Of a stretch of 64,000 bases of DNA, positions 15,201-24,597 are shown piece after piece. Origin of the DNA: an uncultured Butyricimonas sp. (lineage in GTDB: Bacteria; Bacteroidota; Bacteroidia; Bacteroidales; Marinifilaceae); the NCBI GenBank assembly GCA_944320555.1, contig CALUHX010000006.1, positions 1 to 64,000 of the forward strand. The letters run 5' to 3'. The notes under the pieces are model-generated. The model saw only the letters and a list, made by a program, of their open reading frames with translations, did not search any database and was not told the origin of the DNA. Each line of letters starts with the position of its first letter. Position 1 is the stretch's first letter. Made by a program: the position numbers and the translations under genes.

Positions 15201-15388
15201 GAGGCTGTGTCGAAATGCGATTTTCATACCCCCACCCCCCTTCGGGGTACTCCCCCTACCTTAAGGGGAGAGTTTGCGGAGTAGAGTTATTCGGCTGAAT
15301 ATCATTGTTCCGCAACTCCTCCCCTAAAATAGGGGAGGTGGCGGCAGAGCCGCCGGAGGGGTATTATTGGCCATTTTGACGCAGCCTC
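15201..15388 (+). repeat. MITE-like repeat, family M copy 1
   Basis: A 188-bp element bounded by inverted ends GAGGCTGTGTCGAAATG (15201-15217) and CATTTTGACGCAGCCTC (15372-15388), 15 of 17 matching. Inside, a second nested palindrome pairs a CCCCTTCGGGG..AGGGGAGAGTTTGCGG arm with a CCGCAACTCCTCCCCT..AGGGGAGGTGGCGGC arm. It has no coding capacity. Confidence 0.75.
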
Positions 15389-15655
15389 TTTCATTCTGAC
15401 ACGGTCTCCTTTTCCCTCCGCCCCACACCAACGCCGCGGCATCGCCGGGTCCGCGGAGCACCACGGGAGTGTTTGTCGAGCACTTTCCGAGTTCCCGGAC
15501 TCGCCAAATACTCCACAAGAGCACCGCAAAAATCCCGCAGACCAAGCCCATCCCCGACGCAGACACGAGGAAGCCCCGGCTTTCCCCGCTTCCCCCGCAA
15601 CGACGGACAAGGTGCGGAAAGCGGCAAGGCGCCCGACGGAAATGAAACGCAAAAA
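15389..15655. other. 267-bp gene-free stretch between two repeats
   Basis: GC-rich DNA with no protein family I can recognise. On the minus strand a short frame could encode one hydrophobic segment (GMGLVCGIFAVLLWSIW), but it reads into the repeat element and lacks a supported start. It may be the remnant of a small membrane protein gene. Confidence 0.4.
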
Positions 15656-15705
15656 AGAAGACCCCCGAAAGCCATCCTACGAACTTTCAGGGGTCTTCCT
15701 TTTTA
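15656..15705. terminator. bidirectional intrinsic terminator
   Basis: Stem AAGACCCCCGAAAG (15658-15671) with CTTTCAGGGGTCTT (15684-15697), 12-base loop, with a T-run on the plus strand (CCTTTTT) and an A-run on the left that serves the minus strand. Confidence 0.8.
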
Positions 15706-15711
15706 AGGCAA

Positions 15712-15894
15712 GAGCGTGTCGACTTGTATTTTTCATACCCCTACCCCCTTCGGGGTGCTCCCCCTGCCTTAGGGGGAGAGTTTGCGGAACGGAGAGATTT
15801 GGCTGAAACTCTTTGTTCTGCAACTCCTCCCCTAAAACAGGGGAGGTGGCGGCAAAACCGCCGGAGGGGCATAACTGGCTATTCCGACACGCTC
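15712..15894 (+). repeat. MITE-like repeat, family M copy 2
   Basis: A 183-bp element with ends GAGCGTGTCG (15712-15721) and CGACACGCTC (15885-15894), sharing the nested GGGGTGCTCCCCCTGCC / GGGAGGTGGCGGCAAAACCG arms with copy 1 in the same orientation. It sits 34 bases beyond the end of the RND operon. Confidence 0.75.
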
Positions 15895-15928
15895 CCTATC
15901 GAATGAAGCAGCAAACTTTCTCCTTGAC

Positions 15929-17326
15929 TCAATAACGGCCGCCGCCAAGCGCCTGATAAAGCGTGACCACGGCCTGCAATTCCTGGCAAGCGTCGGCCAC
16001 TTGGCTCAACTGGGCGCCCAACAAAGACTGGCGGGCCGTCAGCACCTCGAGGTATGTGCCCGACTCCAACTTGTAAACGGTCTCCGTCTCCATCACCGCG
16101 GCTTCCAAGGCCATGATTTGCTCCTCGCGGGCAAGTTTCGTGTCCTGCAGGGTCTTGTAGAGATAGAGCGCGTCGCTCACCTCGTTCCCGGCACTCAGAA
16201 GCGCCTTCTGGAATGCCAGACGGGCCTCCTCCTGTTGTGCCTTGGCCACTTTCAACTGGGCACGGTTCGCTCCCGCATTGAAGATGGGCTGCGTCAGACT
16301 GGCCACGGCGGACAGAATCAACTTGCCCGGGTTCACCACGGCGACACCGGCGTTGTTCGTCCATCCGGCGGTCCCGCTCAACGAAAGGTTCGGATAAAAA
16401 GCGGAGCGGGCTATGTTCGTGCTGGCGTAGGCGGCCATCAAGGCGGCCTCGGCCTGGCGCACGTCGGGACGGTTGCTCAGCAATTGCACGGGCACCCCTG
16501 CGGACAATCTGGCGGGCAACACCTGCTCGTCCAGCATGCCCCGCTCAATCTGTCCGGCCGGACGTCCCAGCAACAAACAAAGGGCGTTCTCCGTCTCTCG
16601 CACCTGGCGGCGCAGATCGTTCACCGAAATCTCCACCGAACGGCATTGCGCCTCGCTCTGCGACACGGCGGCCTGACGGGCAAGCCCCGCGTCTTTCAGA
16701 TTGCGGGTGGTGCGCACGCTTTCCTCCCATGTCTTGAGGGTCTCCTCGGAAAGGGACAATTGGGAGTCGAGCATCAGCAGCGTGTAGTAGGCGTTGGCTA
16801 TGCCGGCCACCACTTGCGTCTGCACCGCCTGGCGGTATTCCTCGCTTTGCAGCAAGGCGGCCTTGGCGGCGCGCTTGGAATTCAATATCCGCCCGAAGAT
16901 GTCAACCTCCCACGAGGCGGCCACAGGCAACTGGTAGGTCTGCGAAGGCTTCGCCTTGTCGAAGCTGGACAAGGTGCCCGAGGGAGCGAAATTGAACGAA
17001 GGCAGGTAAGCCAACCGGGCCGACGTCAACTGCGCCTCGTATTCCTTCACCCGCAATGCGGCGGTTTGCAAATCAAGGTTGTTGGCAAGCCCCTCCTCTA
17101 TCAGGGCTTGCAACTGCGGGTCGGTGAAGACCTCCCGCCAGGGGAGGTTCCCGAAATTCGTCGTGTCGCCTTTCAGCGTGTCCGTGTCGGAATTCACATC
17201 GCGGTAAAGACCTTCCGTCCGCATCTCCGGGCGTTGGTATTTGCGGTAGATGTTGCAACTGCTCATGCTCCCCGCCAGAATGGCCGACGCGACGACTATA
17301 ATATATGTGTGTCTCATCATTTTCAT
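15929..17326 (-). CDS. RND efflux outer-membrane lipoprotein (OprM/NodT family)
   Basis: A 465-residue TolC-like channel. The N-terminus is a lipoprotein signal with lipobox SMSSC (Cys24), followed by two repeats of long amphipathic helices with strand pairs, as in NodT/OprM proteins. WEVDIFGRI near residue 130 and AFYPNLSLSGTAGW near 310 are family hallmarks. It should form the outer-membrane exit duct for the pump encoded just upstream. I chose ATG 17326; ATGs at 17320 and 17317 are alternatives. It starts 11 bases after the pump stop and is the last gene of the three-gene operon. Confidence 0.9.
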   Translation of the reverse strand: MKMMRHTYIIVVASAILAGSMSSCNIYRKYQRPEMRTEGLYRDVNSDTDTLKGDTTNFGNLPWREVFTDPQLQALIEEGLANNLDLQTAALRVKEYEAQLTSARLAYLPSFNFAPSGTLSSFDKAKPSQTYQLPVAASWEVDIFGRILNSKRAAKAALLQSEEYRQAVQTQVVAGIANAYYTLLMLDSQLSLSEETLKTWEESVRTTRNLKDAGLARQAAVSQSEAQCRSVEISVNDLRRQVRETENALCLLLGRPAGQIERGMLDEQVLPARLSAGVPVQLLSNRPDVRQAEAALMAAYASTNIARSAFYPNLSLSGTAGWTNNAGVAVVNPGKLILSAVASLTQPIFNAGANRAQLKVAKAQQEEARLAFQKALLSAGNEVSDALYLYKTLQDTKLAREEQIMALEAAVMETETVYKLESGTYLEVLTARQSLLGAQLSQVADACQELQAVVTLYQALGGGRY

Positions 17327-17337
17327 GCGTTTAAATT

Positions 17338-20300
17338 TTACTTCACATAGGCTTCCATTTCTGCATCCAACTCGCTGGAGTCGGGCTCCTCTAACTTGAT
17401 GGGTTTGAATTTCTCCTGCAAATGCTCGAAAATCACGAACAAGGCCGGAACCACGAACACCTGACAAACCATGCCGATGAACATACCGCCGACGGCAGCC
17501 GTACCCAACGTGCTGTTACCATTGGCGCCGACACCATGGGCGAACATCAACGGCAACAAACCAATCACCATGGCCAACGAGGTCATCAAGATAGGACGCA
17601 GACGGGCGGCGGCGCCCAAAATGGCGGCACGCGCGATGCTGCGGCCCTGCTTGCGGCGGTCAAGGGCGAACTCGACGATAAGAATGGCGTTCTTGGCCAA
17701 CAAGCCCACCAACATGATCAAGGCGATTTGCATGTAGATGTTATTCTCCACTCCCATGAACTTGGCGAAGACGAAGCTACCCATGATACCGAAAGGCACG
17801 GAGAGAATAACGGCCAACGGCAGGATGTAGCTCTCGTACTGGGCGCTCAACAACAGGTAGATGAACAACAAGCAAAGCAACAGAATCAACGACGTGGTGC
17901 TTCCGCCGGTCTCGGCCTCCTCACGATACATGCCGGAGAACTCGTAGGAGTATCCCTGCGGGAGGGAAGTGGCCGCCACTTCCTGAATGGCCCGGATGGC
18001 CTCGCCGGAGGTGTAACCGTCATTCGGCATACCGTTCACCGTCATGGAGGTGTACAGATTGAAACGGCTGATGTTGTCCGGACCGTAGGTCTTTTCTATC
18101 GACACGAAGTGGGTGATGGGCACCATCTCGCTGCCGCAACGCACCTTGATGCCGTTCAACGACTCGGGAGAGGCGCGCAATTCAGGGGCGGCCTGAATCA
18201 TCACGCGGTACATCTTACCGAAGCGGTTGAAGTTGGAGGCGTACATACTTCCATAATATCCTTGGAGGGTGGTCAGCACGTCGGCCGGACTAATGCCCGC
18301 CTGCTTGCACTTGGCCACATCGACATCCACCATGTACTGCGGGAACGACGGGTTGAACGAGGTCATGGCGTACATGATTTCCGGCCGTTTCTGCAACTCG
18401 GCCAAGAAGTTCTGCGTCACGGAATAGAACGTGTTCAAGTCGCCTCCGGTACGGTCTTGCATGTTGAGCGTGAATCCGCTCATGGCACTGTATCCGGGAA
18501 TCATCGGGGGACCGAACAACATGATGCGCGCGTCCTTCACCGCGCTGTTCAATTGGGCGGTCAACGTGGCGATGACGCTGTTCACATCCTCGCCCTCGCC
18601 GCGGACGCTCCAGTCCTTCAACCGGGCGATAATCGTACCGAAAGCGCTACCTTCCCCGGACAAGAAACTGTACCCCACAATCTGGGAACGCGTGCGGACG
18701 GCGGGATGGGCCGCCACGATGCTGTCCACTTTCATCATCGCCTCCATGGTCTTCTCCTGGGCGGTACCCGGAGCCATGTCCACAGTGACGAAGAATGTTC
18801 CGGTATCCTCGTTCGGCACCATGCCGGTCGGAGTGGTCTGCACCAACCACATCAAAATCACGACGGACGCGGCCACAGCGATAAAGGCGGACACTTTATG
18901 GTTCAAGAAAAAGAGCACTCCGTTCTTGTAACGCTTCAGCGTGACCTCATAAGCGGCGTTGAACGATTTGTGGAAACGGTCCATCAACGAGAGCTTCTTC
19001 CCCGTCTCGTCCGTATGCGGCTTCAAGAACACGGCGCAAAGCGCGGGACTCAACGTCAAAGCGTTGATGGCCGACAAGCCGATGGCGATGGCCATGGTGA
19101 GACCGAACTGCCGGAAGAAGACTCCGGACGTTCCCGAAATGAAGCTGACCGGGATGAACACCGCCATCATCACCAAGGTAATGGAGACGATAGCCCCGCC
19201 CAACTCGCTCATGGCGCTGATGGAAGCCTTTTCCGCCGACTTGTAACCGGCGTCCAGTTTCGCATGGACGCCCTCGACGACGACTATGGCGTCGTCGACC
19301 ACAATCGCGATGGCCAAAATCAAGGCGCACAACGTCAACAGGTTGATGCTAAATCCTATCAAATACAACCCGAAGAACGTACCTATCAACGCCACCGGAA
19401 TGGCTATGGCCGGAATCAACGTGGACCGGAAATCCTGCAAGAAAATATACACCACGAGGAACACGAGGATAAAAGCCTCAAGCAAGGTCTTCAACACCTC
19501 GCCGATGGACGCGAAAAGGAATTCGTTGTTATCCATCAGGATTTCGACTTTCACGCCGGGAGGCAGGGTGGACTCGATACTGGCCAGATAATTCTTGATG
19601 TCGTTGATAACCGTCGTGGCGTTAGACCCTGCGGTCTGGAACACCATGGCCGTGACACCCTCGTGGCCGTTCACCCGGTTCTGGAAACTATAATACAAAC
19701 GACCCAATTCAATGTCGGCGACATCGCCTAAGCGGAGCACTTCTCCGTCGGGAGTGGCCGTGATGATAATATCCTCAAACTCTTGTTCCGTCTGCAGACG
19801 TCCCTTGTATTTCAACGAATATTGGTAAGACTGGTTGCCTTGCTCGCCGAATTGTCCCGGAGCGGCCTCAATGTTCTGCTCGGCCAACACGCCGACAATG
19901 TCGCTGGGTATCAGGTTATACTCTGCCATGACATCCGGCTTCAGCCAGATACGCATGGAGTAGTCGCCTCCCATCACCATCACGTCTCCCACGCCGGATA
20001 TACGTTTGATGGGTGGAGTGATGTTGATGGACATGTAATTCTCCAGGAATTTGGTGTCGAACTTGTCGTCCTCGCTGTAAAGGGAAAAACCGATCAACAT
20101 ACTGGTCTGGCGTTTCTGGGTGGTCACGCCCACTTGGGTGACCTCGCTGGGCAACAGTCCCTGTGCCATGGACACGCGGTTCTGCACGTTGATGGCCGCC
20201 ATGTCGGGGTCGGTCCCCTGCTTGAAATACACCTCGATACTCGCGCTACCCGAGTTCGTGGCGGTGGAAGTCATGTAAGTCATGTTCTCCACACCGTTGA

Positions 20301-20508
20301 TTTGGTCCTCAAGAGGCGCGATAACGCTGTTCAACACCGTCTGGGAGCTGGCACCGGTGTAATTCGTGCTCACGCTGACGGTTGGCGGGGCTATATCCGG
20401 ATACTGCATCACAGGCAACGATATAAGTCCCAATATACCCAAGATGACAATCACGATGGATATCACCGTGGAAAGCACAGGGCGTTTTATAAATCTGTCT
20501 AATCTCAT
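17338..20508 (-). CDS. RND multidrug efflux inner-membrane pump (HAE1, AcrB-like)
   Basis: A 1056-residue proton-driven pump with the full HAE1 plan: a first membrane helix after FIKRPVLSTVISIVIV, two large periplasmic loops, and twelve membrane segments. The proton-relay pair lies in AIVVDDAIVVVEGV (two Asp, about 405-406), and the second half has GLLAKNAILIVEFA. Porter-domain motifs such as TNYTGASSQTV and AQNIEAAPGQ-like sequences are present. It should expel amphiphilic compounds from the inner membrane and periplasm with the adaptor and outer-membrane partner in the same operon. No local regulator of the TetR or MarR type is visible next to it. Confidence 0.95.
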   Translation of the reverse strand: MRLDRFIKRPVLSTVISIVIVILGILGLISLPVMQYPDIAPPTVSVSTNYTGASSQTVLNSVIAPLEDQINGVENMTYMTSTATNSGSASIEVYFKQGTDPDMAAINVQNRVSMAQGLLPSEVTQVGVTTQKRQTSMLIGFSLYSEDDKFDTKFLENYMSINITPPIKRISGVGDVMVMGGDYSMRIWLKPDVMAEYNLIPSDIVGVLAEQNIEAAPGQFGEQGNQSYQYSLKYKGRLQTEQEFEDIIITATPDGEVLRLGDVADIELGRLYYSFQNRVNGHEGVTAMVFQTAGSNATTVINDIKNYLASIESTLPPGVKVEILMDNNEFLFASIGEVLKTLLEAFILVFLVVYIFLQDFRSTLIPAIAIPVALIGTFFGLYLIGFSINLLTLCALILAIAIVVDDAIVVVEGVHAKLDAGYKSAEKASISAMSELGGAIVSITLVMMAVFIPVSFISGTSGVFFRQFGLTMAIAIGLSAINALTLSPALCAVFLKPHTDETGKKLSLMDRFHKSFNAAYEVTLKRYKNGVLFFLNHKVSAFIAVAASVVILMWLVQTTPTGMVPNEDTGTFFVTVDMAPGTAQEKTMEAMMKVDSIVAAHPAVRTRSQIVGYSFLSGEGSAFGTIIARLKDWSVRGEGEDVNSVIATLTAQLNSAVKDARIMLFGPPMIPGYSAMSGFTLNMQDRTGGDLNTFYSVTQNFLAELQKRPEIMYAMTSFNPSFPQYMVDVDVAKCKQAGISPADVLTTLQGYYGSMYASNFNRFGKMYRVMIQAAPELRASPESLNGIKVRCGSEMVPITHFVSIEKTYGPDNISRFNLYTSMTVNGMPNDGYTSGEAIRAIQEVAATSLPQGYSYEFSGMYREEAETGGSTTSLILLLCLLFIYLLLSAQYESYILPLAVILSVPFGIMGSFVFAKFMGVENNIYMQIALIMLVGLLAKNAILIVEFALDRRKQGRSIARAAILGAAARLRPILMTSLAMVIGLLPLMFAHGVGANGNSTLGTAAVGGMFIGMVCQVFVVPALFVIFEHLQEKFKPIKLEEPDSSELDAEMEAYVK

Positions 20509-20528
20509 GATAATTCACTTTAAACCAT

Positions 20529-21722
20529 TTACTTTTGTGCGGACTGAGCCGACTGATTCACGATATTCTTAACCCGGGCATCGGCTTCTGCCTTCGTGAT
20601 GGGTTTGATTTTGGCACCGTTGCGCAACAAAGCGACCCCTTCGACCGCGATGCGCACTCCCGGCTTCAAGCCTGCGGTCACGAAATAATTCTGACCGTCG
20701 TTCTGCGGCAACACCTGGATTTCCGTGCTCACCAGCGTGGAACTGTCGCTCACCACGTAAACGAACTTCTTGTCCTGCAACTCGAAAGTCGCCAGTTGCG
20801 GCACTGCAATCAAGGAATCCCTCGTCACCGGCAACAACAAATTTCCCGTCCCGCCGCTTCTCAACACGTTCCGCGTGTTCGGGAACAAAGCCTGCATCCT
20901 CACGGCGTGGGTGGAGGGATCGATAACCCCGCTAATCGTCTTCACCTTCCCGCTCTCTTTATATAACGTGCCATCCGCCAACACCAATTGCACCGGAGGG
21001 AACGCGTCGATTATCTCCTCCATGGTGCCCCCCTCGCGGGTAAACTCCAACAATTGCTTTTCCGTCATGGAGAAATTCACAAGAATATTGGCGATGTCCG
21101 AGATGGTCGTCAGCGGAGTGGCTATCGATGCGCTCACAAGGCTCCCCACCTTGTACGGAATCTTACCCACAACTCCGTCCGCAGGACTGGTCACCCGCGT
21201 GTATGACAAATTGTTTTGAGCGTTCACCAACTGGGCTTGGGCCTGGGCCAACGAAGCTTTTGCCGAGGCCAGCGTGTTTTTGGCCGTTTGCAGCTCATAC
21301 TCGCTGATGATGCTTTTCTCGAACAACTCCGTCCTCGTCTCCACGTTCAACTCGGCAGTGGCGATGGATGCCTCTGCGACCAACACCGAAGCCCGCGCCG
21401 TTTCCACCGCCGCCTTATATTGGACGCTGTCCAATTCAAACAACAATTGGCCTTTTCTCACAAAATCCCCCTCGCTCACGCACACATTTGTGATAAAACC
21501 GGAAACATTCGGACGAATCTCCACGTCTTGAATGCCTTCAATCGTCACAGGATAAGAGCTGTTCAACGTCGTCTGCCCCAATTCCACCGGCATTACTGCC
21601 ACTTCATTTACTACCGCGCCTCGTTGGGCTTTCTGATTGCTACATGCCCCAACGCATAGAGCCGCAAAAGTATAAAACAAACCTTTCGCCCATGGACGCA
21701 TAAAACTCATTTGCTTCTTCAT
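20529..21722 (-). CDS. RND efflux periplasmic adaptor lipoprotein (AcrA-like)
   Basis: A 397-residue membrane-fusion protein with a lipobox at LCVGACS (Cys27). The barrel-sandwich lipoyl halves are at IRPNVSGFITNVCVSEGDFV (about 67-86) and ITSPADGVVGKIPYKVG-like residues 158-170. A coiled-coil hairpin lies between them (residues about 95-155, rich in Ala, Glu and Gln), with a C-terminal beta-barrel and membrane-proximal domain. It links the pump to the outer-membrane channel. First gene of the operon; the pump starts 20 bases after its stop. Confidence 0.93.
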   Translation of the reverse strand: MKKQMSFMRPWAKGLFYTFAALCVGACSNQKAQRGAVVNEVAVMPVELGQTTLNSSYPVTIEGIQDVEIRPNVSGFITNVCVSEGDFVRKGQLLFELDSVQYKAAVETARASVLVAEASIATAELNVETRTELFEKSIISEYELQTAKNTLASAKASLAQAQAQLVNAQNNLSYTRVTSPADGVVGKIPYKVGSLVSASIATPLTTISDIANILVNFSMTEKQLLEFTREGGTMEEIIDAFPPVQLVLADGTLYKESGKVKTISGVIDPSTHAVRMQALFPNTRNVLRSGGTGNLLLPVTRDSLIAVPQLATFELQDKKFVYVVSDSSTLVSTEIQVLPQNDGQNYFVTAGLKPGVRIAVEGVALLRNGAKIKPITKAEADARVKNIVNQSAQSAQK

Positions 21723-21995
21723 ACTACATTTATTACTGTTCTACATTCATTCTGCTTATTTTTTCAACGGGTAGGCTTGCAATAACAATGCCATTTTCAC
21801 CCCTGCGCAAATTCCATTGATTTAAATTACCACTATTTAATTTTGAGTCACACAAAAACTTCTTCCCGCTCCATCCGCATGCCCATTCTACCCATGCGAA
21901 TTACACATTCGTTAACTTATCCGCTTCACCGCACAAACACTCCGGCAAGCCATTCCCAATGAATTTTCAAACGGCGCGTTTTTTCTTCCATTTAT

Positions 21996-22027
21996 TTTGG
22001 CGGAATAAAAAATATCCTCTATATTTG
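21996..22027 (+). promoter_or_regulatory. promoter of tRNA-Val
   Basis: TTTG (21996-21999), 20-bp spacer, TATATTTG (22020-22027); perfect consensus 24 bases before the tRNA. It has the same two hexamers and spacing as the promoter in the invertible segment. The remaining 21723-21995 holds nothing else I can name. Confidence 0.85.
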
Positions 22028-22051
22028 CACCCGCAATCGAACAGATAGCAC

Positions 22052-22126
22052 GGGCGCTTAGCTCAGCTGGTTCAGAGTACCTGGTTTACACCCAGAGGGT
22101 CGGGGGTTCGAATCCCTCAGCGCCCA
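22052..22126 (+). tRNA. tRNA-Val (TAC)
   Basis: Acceptor GGGCGCT/AGCGCCC, D-arm AGCTCAGCTGGTTCAGAGT, anticodon loop TTTACAC (TAC), T-arm GGGGGTTCGAATCCCTC, discriminator A; no CCA encoded. Confidence 0.95.
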
Positions 22127-22128
22127 CA

Positions 22129-22158
22129 AAAGAGGCTTCCCCACGAAGCCTCTTTTTT
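22129..22158 (+). terminator. terminator of tRNA-Val
   Basis: Stem AAAGAGGCTTC / GAAGCCTCTTT with a 5-base loop and a T-run, three bases after the tRNA. Confidence 0.88.
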
Positions 22159-22178
22159 CATCGCCTCACTCCATAAAG

Positions 22179-22216
22179 AACATGTCCCCAAAGCTCTCGA
22201 ACTTTGGGGACATGTT
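22179..22216 (-). terminator. strong hairpin ending the minus-strand SusC/D operon
   Basis: A perfect 15-bp stem AACATGTCCCCAAAG (22179-22193) with CTTTGGGGACATGTT (22202-22216) and an 8-base loop, 17 bases beyond the PKD-like gene stop. The U-tract after it is short, so it may protect the 3' end as well as terminate. Confidence 0.65.
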
Positions 22217-22232
22217 TATATTTGGCTGTCAA

Positions 22233-23858
22233 TTAATTGAATTGAGTCATCGCAGACGTATACTTGTAAGTAATATCCACAATTTCGCCAAATCCTTCAA
22301 ACGTTTTGTACACCATAGGATTTCCATTCGTCCGAATGGATTCGCGAGAAGCATCGACAAAATGCACCTTACCTCCTGTCGTGCCTACCGCCAATGCGGT
22401 ATATATTATTGAAAAAGACATTTGGAAATCCCACATTTCATTGACGCATAACGCAGAAATCGGTTCATCCGACTGAAAAAAGACGGTCGTTTCATTCGTA
22501 TTCACATGATAACAATACACTGTGCGGTTGTCCGTTCCTCCTGTGAAAAACAAATAATTCCCGTCGCGGATATCTAAGAATTTGGTTTGATTTGAGATGG
22601 CATCTCCCATCGGAATTTCACGCAACAACTGATCGCTATTCACTTGCAAATTGCCAATCGAGCCATAAGGCATATAACACCCTTGCAAATAATACTTTCC
22701 ATCAGGCCCTCGCAACACGAAATGGAAATTAGCGTCCATCATACTCGTCATCATTCCATCATTGTAAGCGCTTGCGAAAACAAGGTCATAATTTCCCAAA
22801 TCGTCTAACGGGACATAATTCTCCGTCGGCCATCCCGCATCACACGAAACGATAGCCATTCCCGCCCTATTGTTACCAAGCATGGAAACCAGCACCATCC
22901 GCTTATGCTCCGGGGTTTTGTCATACGCCAACATGGTACTCGTCAACGAAGACAATGCCGGCTGCACAAACATTCCAATCGTACCGCCACTCACTCCATT
23001 ATCCACATCGATATTCATAGGAACATTTGTATATGCGTTCGTCTGAAAATATCCAGGATTTGTAATCATCCGAGTGTAAAGTTTTCCATCACTATTCAAC
23101 AACACATTGATATTCTGATCATAACACACATCTATCGGTTCAAATGGGACAGGCACTTCCTCGTTCAAAAATTCTTGGCTGGTGAGAATGACTTTTTTCA
23201 GACTACCACCATCCAGTTCTAAAGGCCCTTGCCCTCCTCGTTGAATGACCAATATCTGGTCATCCGCTGTCGTATTGCTTGAAAAATGTTGAATCAAACG
23301 TATCGGCTCGCTTCCCATCGGCTCTCCGGAATGGAAGCGGGCATACAGTCCTTTCTCGTCCCACCAAGGATAAGTCTCGCTTGGAGCCAAACCACCATCC
23401 GGCACTTTGATAAAACCTAATTCCGAATTACCACTTGCGTCTTTATAAAGCACCATCAATCCCGTTTTATACCGGGTCGTGACAGTAACAATATACGCCA
23501 TGCCCTTCTCTTCCGTATAAGATATTCCTGTCCGGGTATCCGTCGCATAAAACAACAGGTAGTAATCCCTAATCTCCGGAAAAGTGTAACGTAGCACTTT
23601 TTCATGTGAAATCGTGTCGTTATCCGCTATCCAAGTATATTCAAAATAAACTGAATCACTCGGATTTTTCCACGTGATGATCGGTTCTATCACCAATTCG
23701 GTCCCCTCGACACAAGTAATATTGGCTCCCGTTCCCGTATTATCATACGCGATTGTCACCAAATCTTGAGACAGGTAATCATAGTTACCATTATCATCGA
23801 CACACGCCTTCAATCCCATCAAGACGCAGACGATTAGCAATGTCATTATCTTTTTCAT
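22233..23858 (-). CDS. PKD-like family lipoprotein
   Basis: A 541-residue surface or periplasmic lipoprotein with lipobox MGLKAC (Cys19) followed by DDNGNYDY, the start typical of the PKD-like lipoproteins found at the end of many Odoribacteraceae SusC/D operons. Residues about 60-130 form an immunoglobulin-like region with YTWIADNDT and a TYTIYL-like strand pattern. The rest is beta-rich with propeller-like repeats (for example NYLFFTGGTDNRTVYCYHV). It probably helps bind or hold the imported ligand. Exact function is unknown. It is paralogous in layout to 38440-39987. Confidence 0.75.
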   Translation of the reverse strand: MKKIMTLLIVCVLMGLKACVDDNGNYDYLSQDLVTIAYDNTGTGANITCVEGTELVIEPIITWKNPSDSVYFEYTWIADNDTISHEKVLRYTFPEIRDYYLLFYATDTRTGISYTEEKGMAYIVTVTTRYKTGLMVLYKDASGNSELGFIKVPDGGLAPSETYPWWDEKGLYARFHSGEPMGSEPIRLIQHFSSNTTADDQILVIQRGGQGPLELDGGSLKKVILTSQEFLNEEVPVPFEPIDVCYDQNINVLLNSDGKLYTRMITNPGYFQTNAYTNVPMNIDVDNGVSGGTIGMFVQPALSSLTSTMLAYDKTPEHKRMVLVSMLGNNRAGMAIVSCDAGWPTENYVPLDDLGNYDLVFASAYNDGMMTSMMDANFHFVLRGPDGKYYLQGCYMPYGSIGNLQVNSDQLLREIPMGDAISNQTKFLDIRDGNYLFFTGGTDNRTVYCYHVNTNETTVFFQSDEPISALCVNEMWDFQMSFSIIYTALAVGTTGGKVHFVDASRESIRTNGNPMVYKTFEGFGEIVDITYKYTSAMTQFN

Positions 23859-23881
23859 AATCTCATTCTTTCATTTTAATG

Positions 23882-24586
23882 TTAATAACCACGCACGGGT
23901 ATGTCCAACGACATGTCCGCCAATCCCAACTCGGGGTCTGGATAAGGTGTCCCCGCATAACGCAATTCCAAAAGTTCCCGTTTAAGTTCCAAAGCGTATG
24001 CCCGACGCTGGTCGTACTCCACGTCTGTCCAATCACCCTCGCCGGTCACCTCTATCAATTTCTGGTATTTCGGCACAGAGTAAGCCCCCAAAAGATTTCC
24101 CTCCACATCGGAGTCCCACCATTCCGGCCTGGAAACTTCCGTGCTGAACCAAATAATTTGCCGGGAATATATCGATTGACCGCAAAGCAAATCCTCTCCA
24201 TCAACCAAATCCACCACAAGACGTACTTTTTTGTCCAAGCCTTCCCGCTTCAGAATGACATGTAACGTGTCCTCTGTCTGTCCGGCTGCGAACATCGCAT
24301 CCGCCGGAATCACATATTGCGAGGCCTCAGCCGTGGTATAAAACGGATTCGCCTGTACGGCTATCCGCTTCGCTTCCGTCAACGGCATCCCGACCAACTT
24401 CACCGGCAAAGCGATGTCTATCTCCGTCGCTGCGCCATAAAAGAAAAATGAGGTCTCAAGAGAATCCGTGTAAGCATTCACGAATTGCACGTAATGTGCG
24501 TCACCATACACCGGGATTTTCTCCTCATCACAAGCCCATAAAAAGCCAACGAAACAAAATATCAATACTATATCTTTCATAATCAA
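23882..24586 (-). CDS. DUF4843 domain lipoprotein
   Basis: A 234-residue lipoprotein with lipobox GFLWAC (Cys19) and a beta-rich body beginning HYVQFVNAYTDSLETSFFFYG, the pattern of DUF4843 proteins that accompany SusC/SusD pairs. It ends DMSLDIPVRGY. It follows susD by 11 bases and precedes the PKD-like gene by 23, so it is part of the operon. It may be an accessory surface-exposed ligand-binding subunit, which is inference from context. Confidence 0.72.
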   Translation of the reverse strand: MIMKDIVLIFCFVGFLWACDEEKIPVYGDAHYVQFVNAYTDSLETSFFFYGAATEIDIALPVKLVGMPLTEAKRIAVQANPFYTTAEASQYVIPADAMFAAGQTEDTLHVILKREGLDKKVRLVVDLVDGEDLLCGQSIYSRQIIWFSTEVSRPEWWDSDVEGNLLGAYSVPKYQKLIEVTGEGDWTDVEYDQRRAYALELKRELLELRYAGTPYPDPELGLADMSLDIPVRGY

Positions 24587-24597
24587 ATCCTTTCTTT

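Noticed and set aside
15324..15566. 80-residue minus-strand frame with one hydrophobic helix
   Set aside because: It reads into a family M repeat and has no supported start or homology; kept only as a possible remnant.
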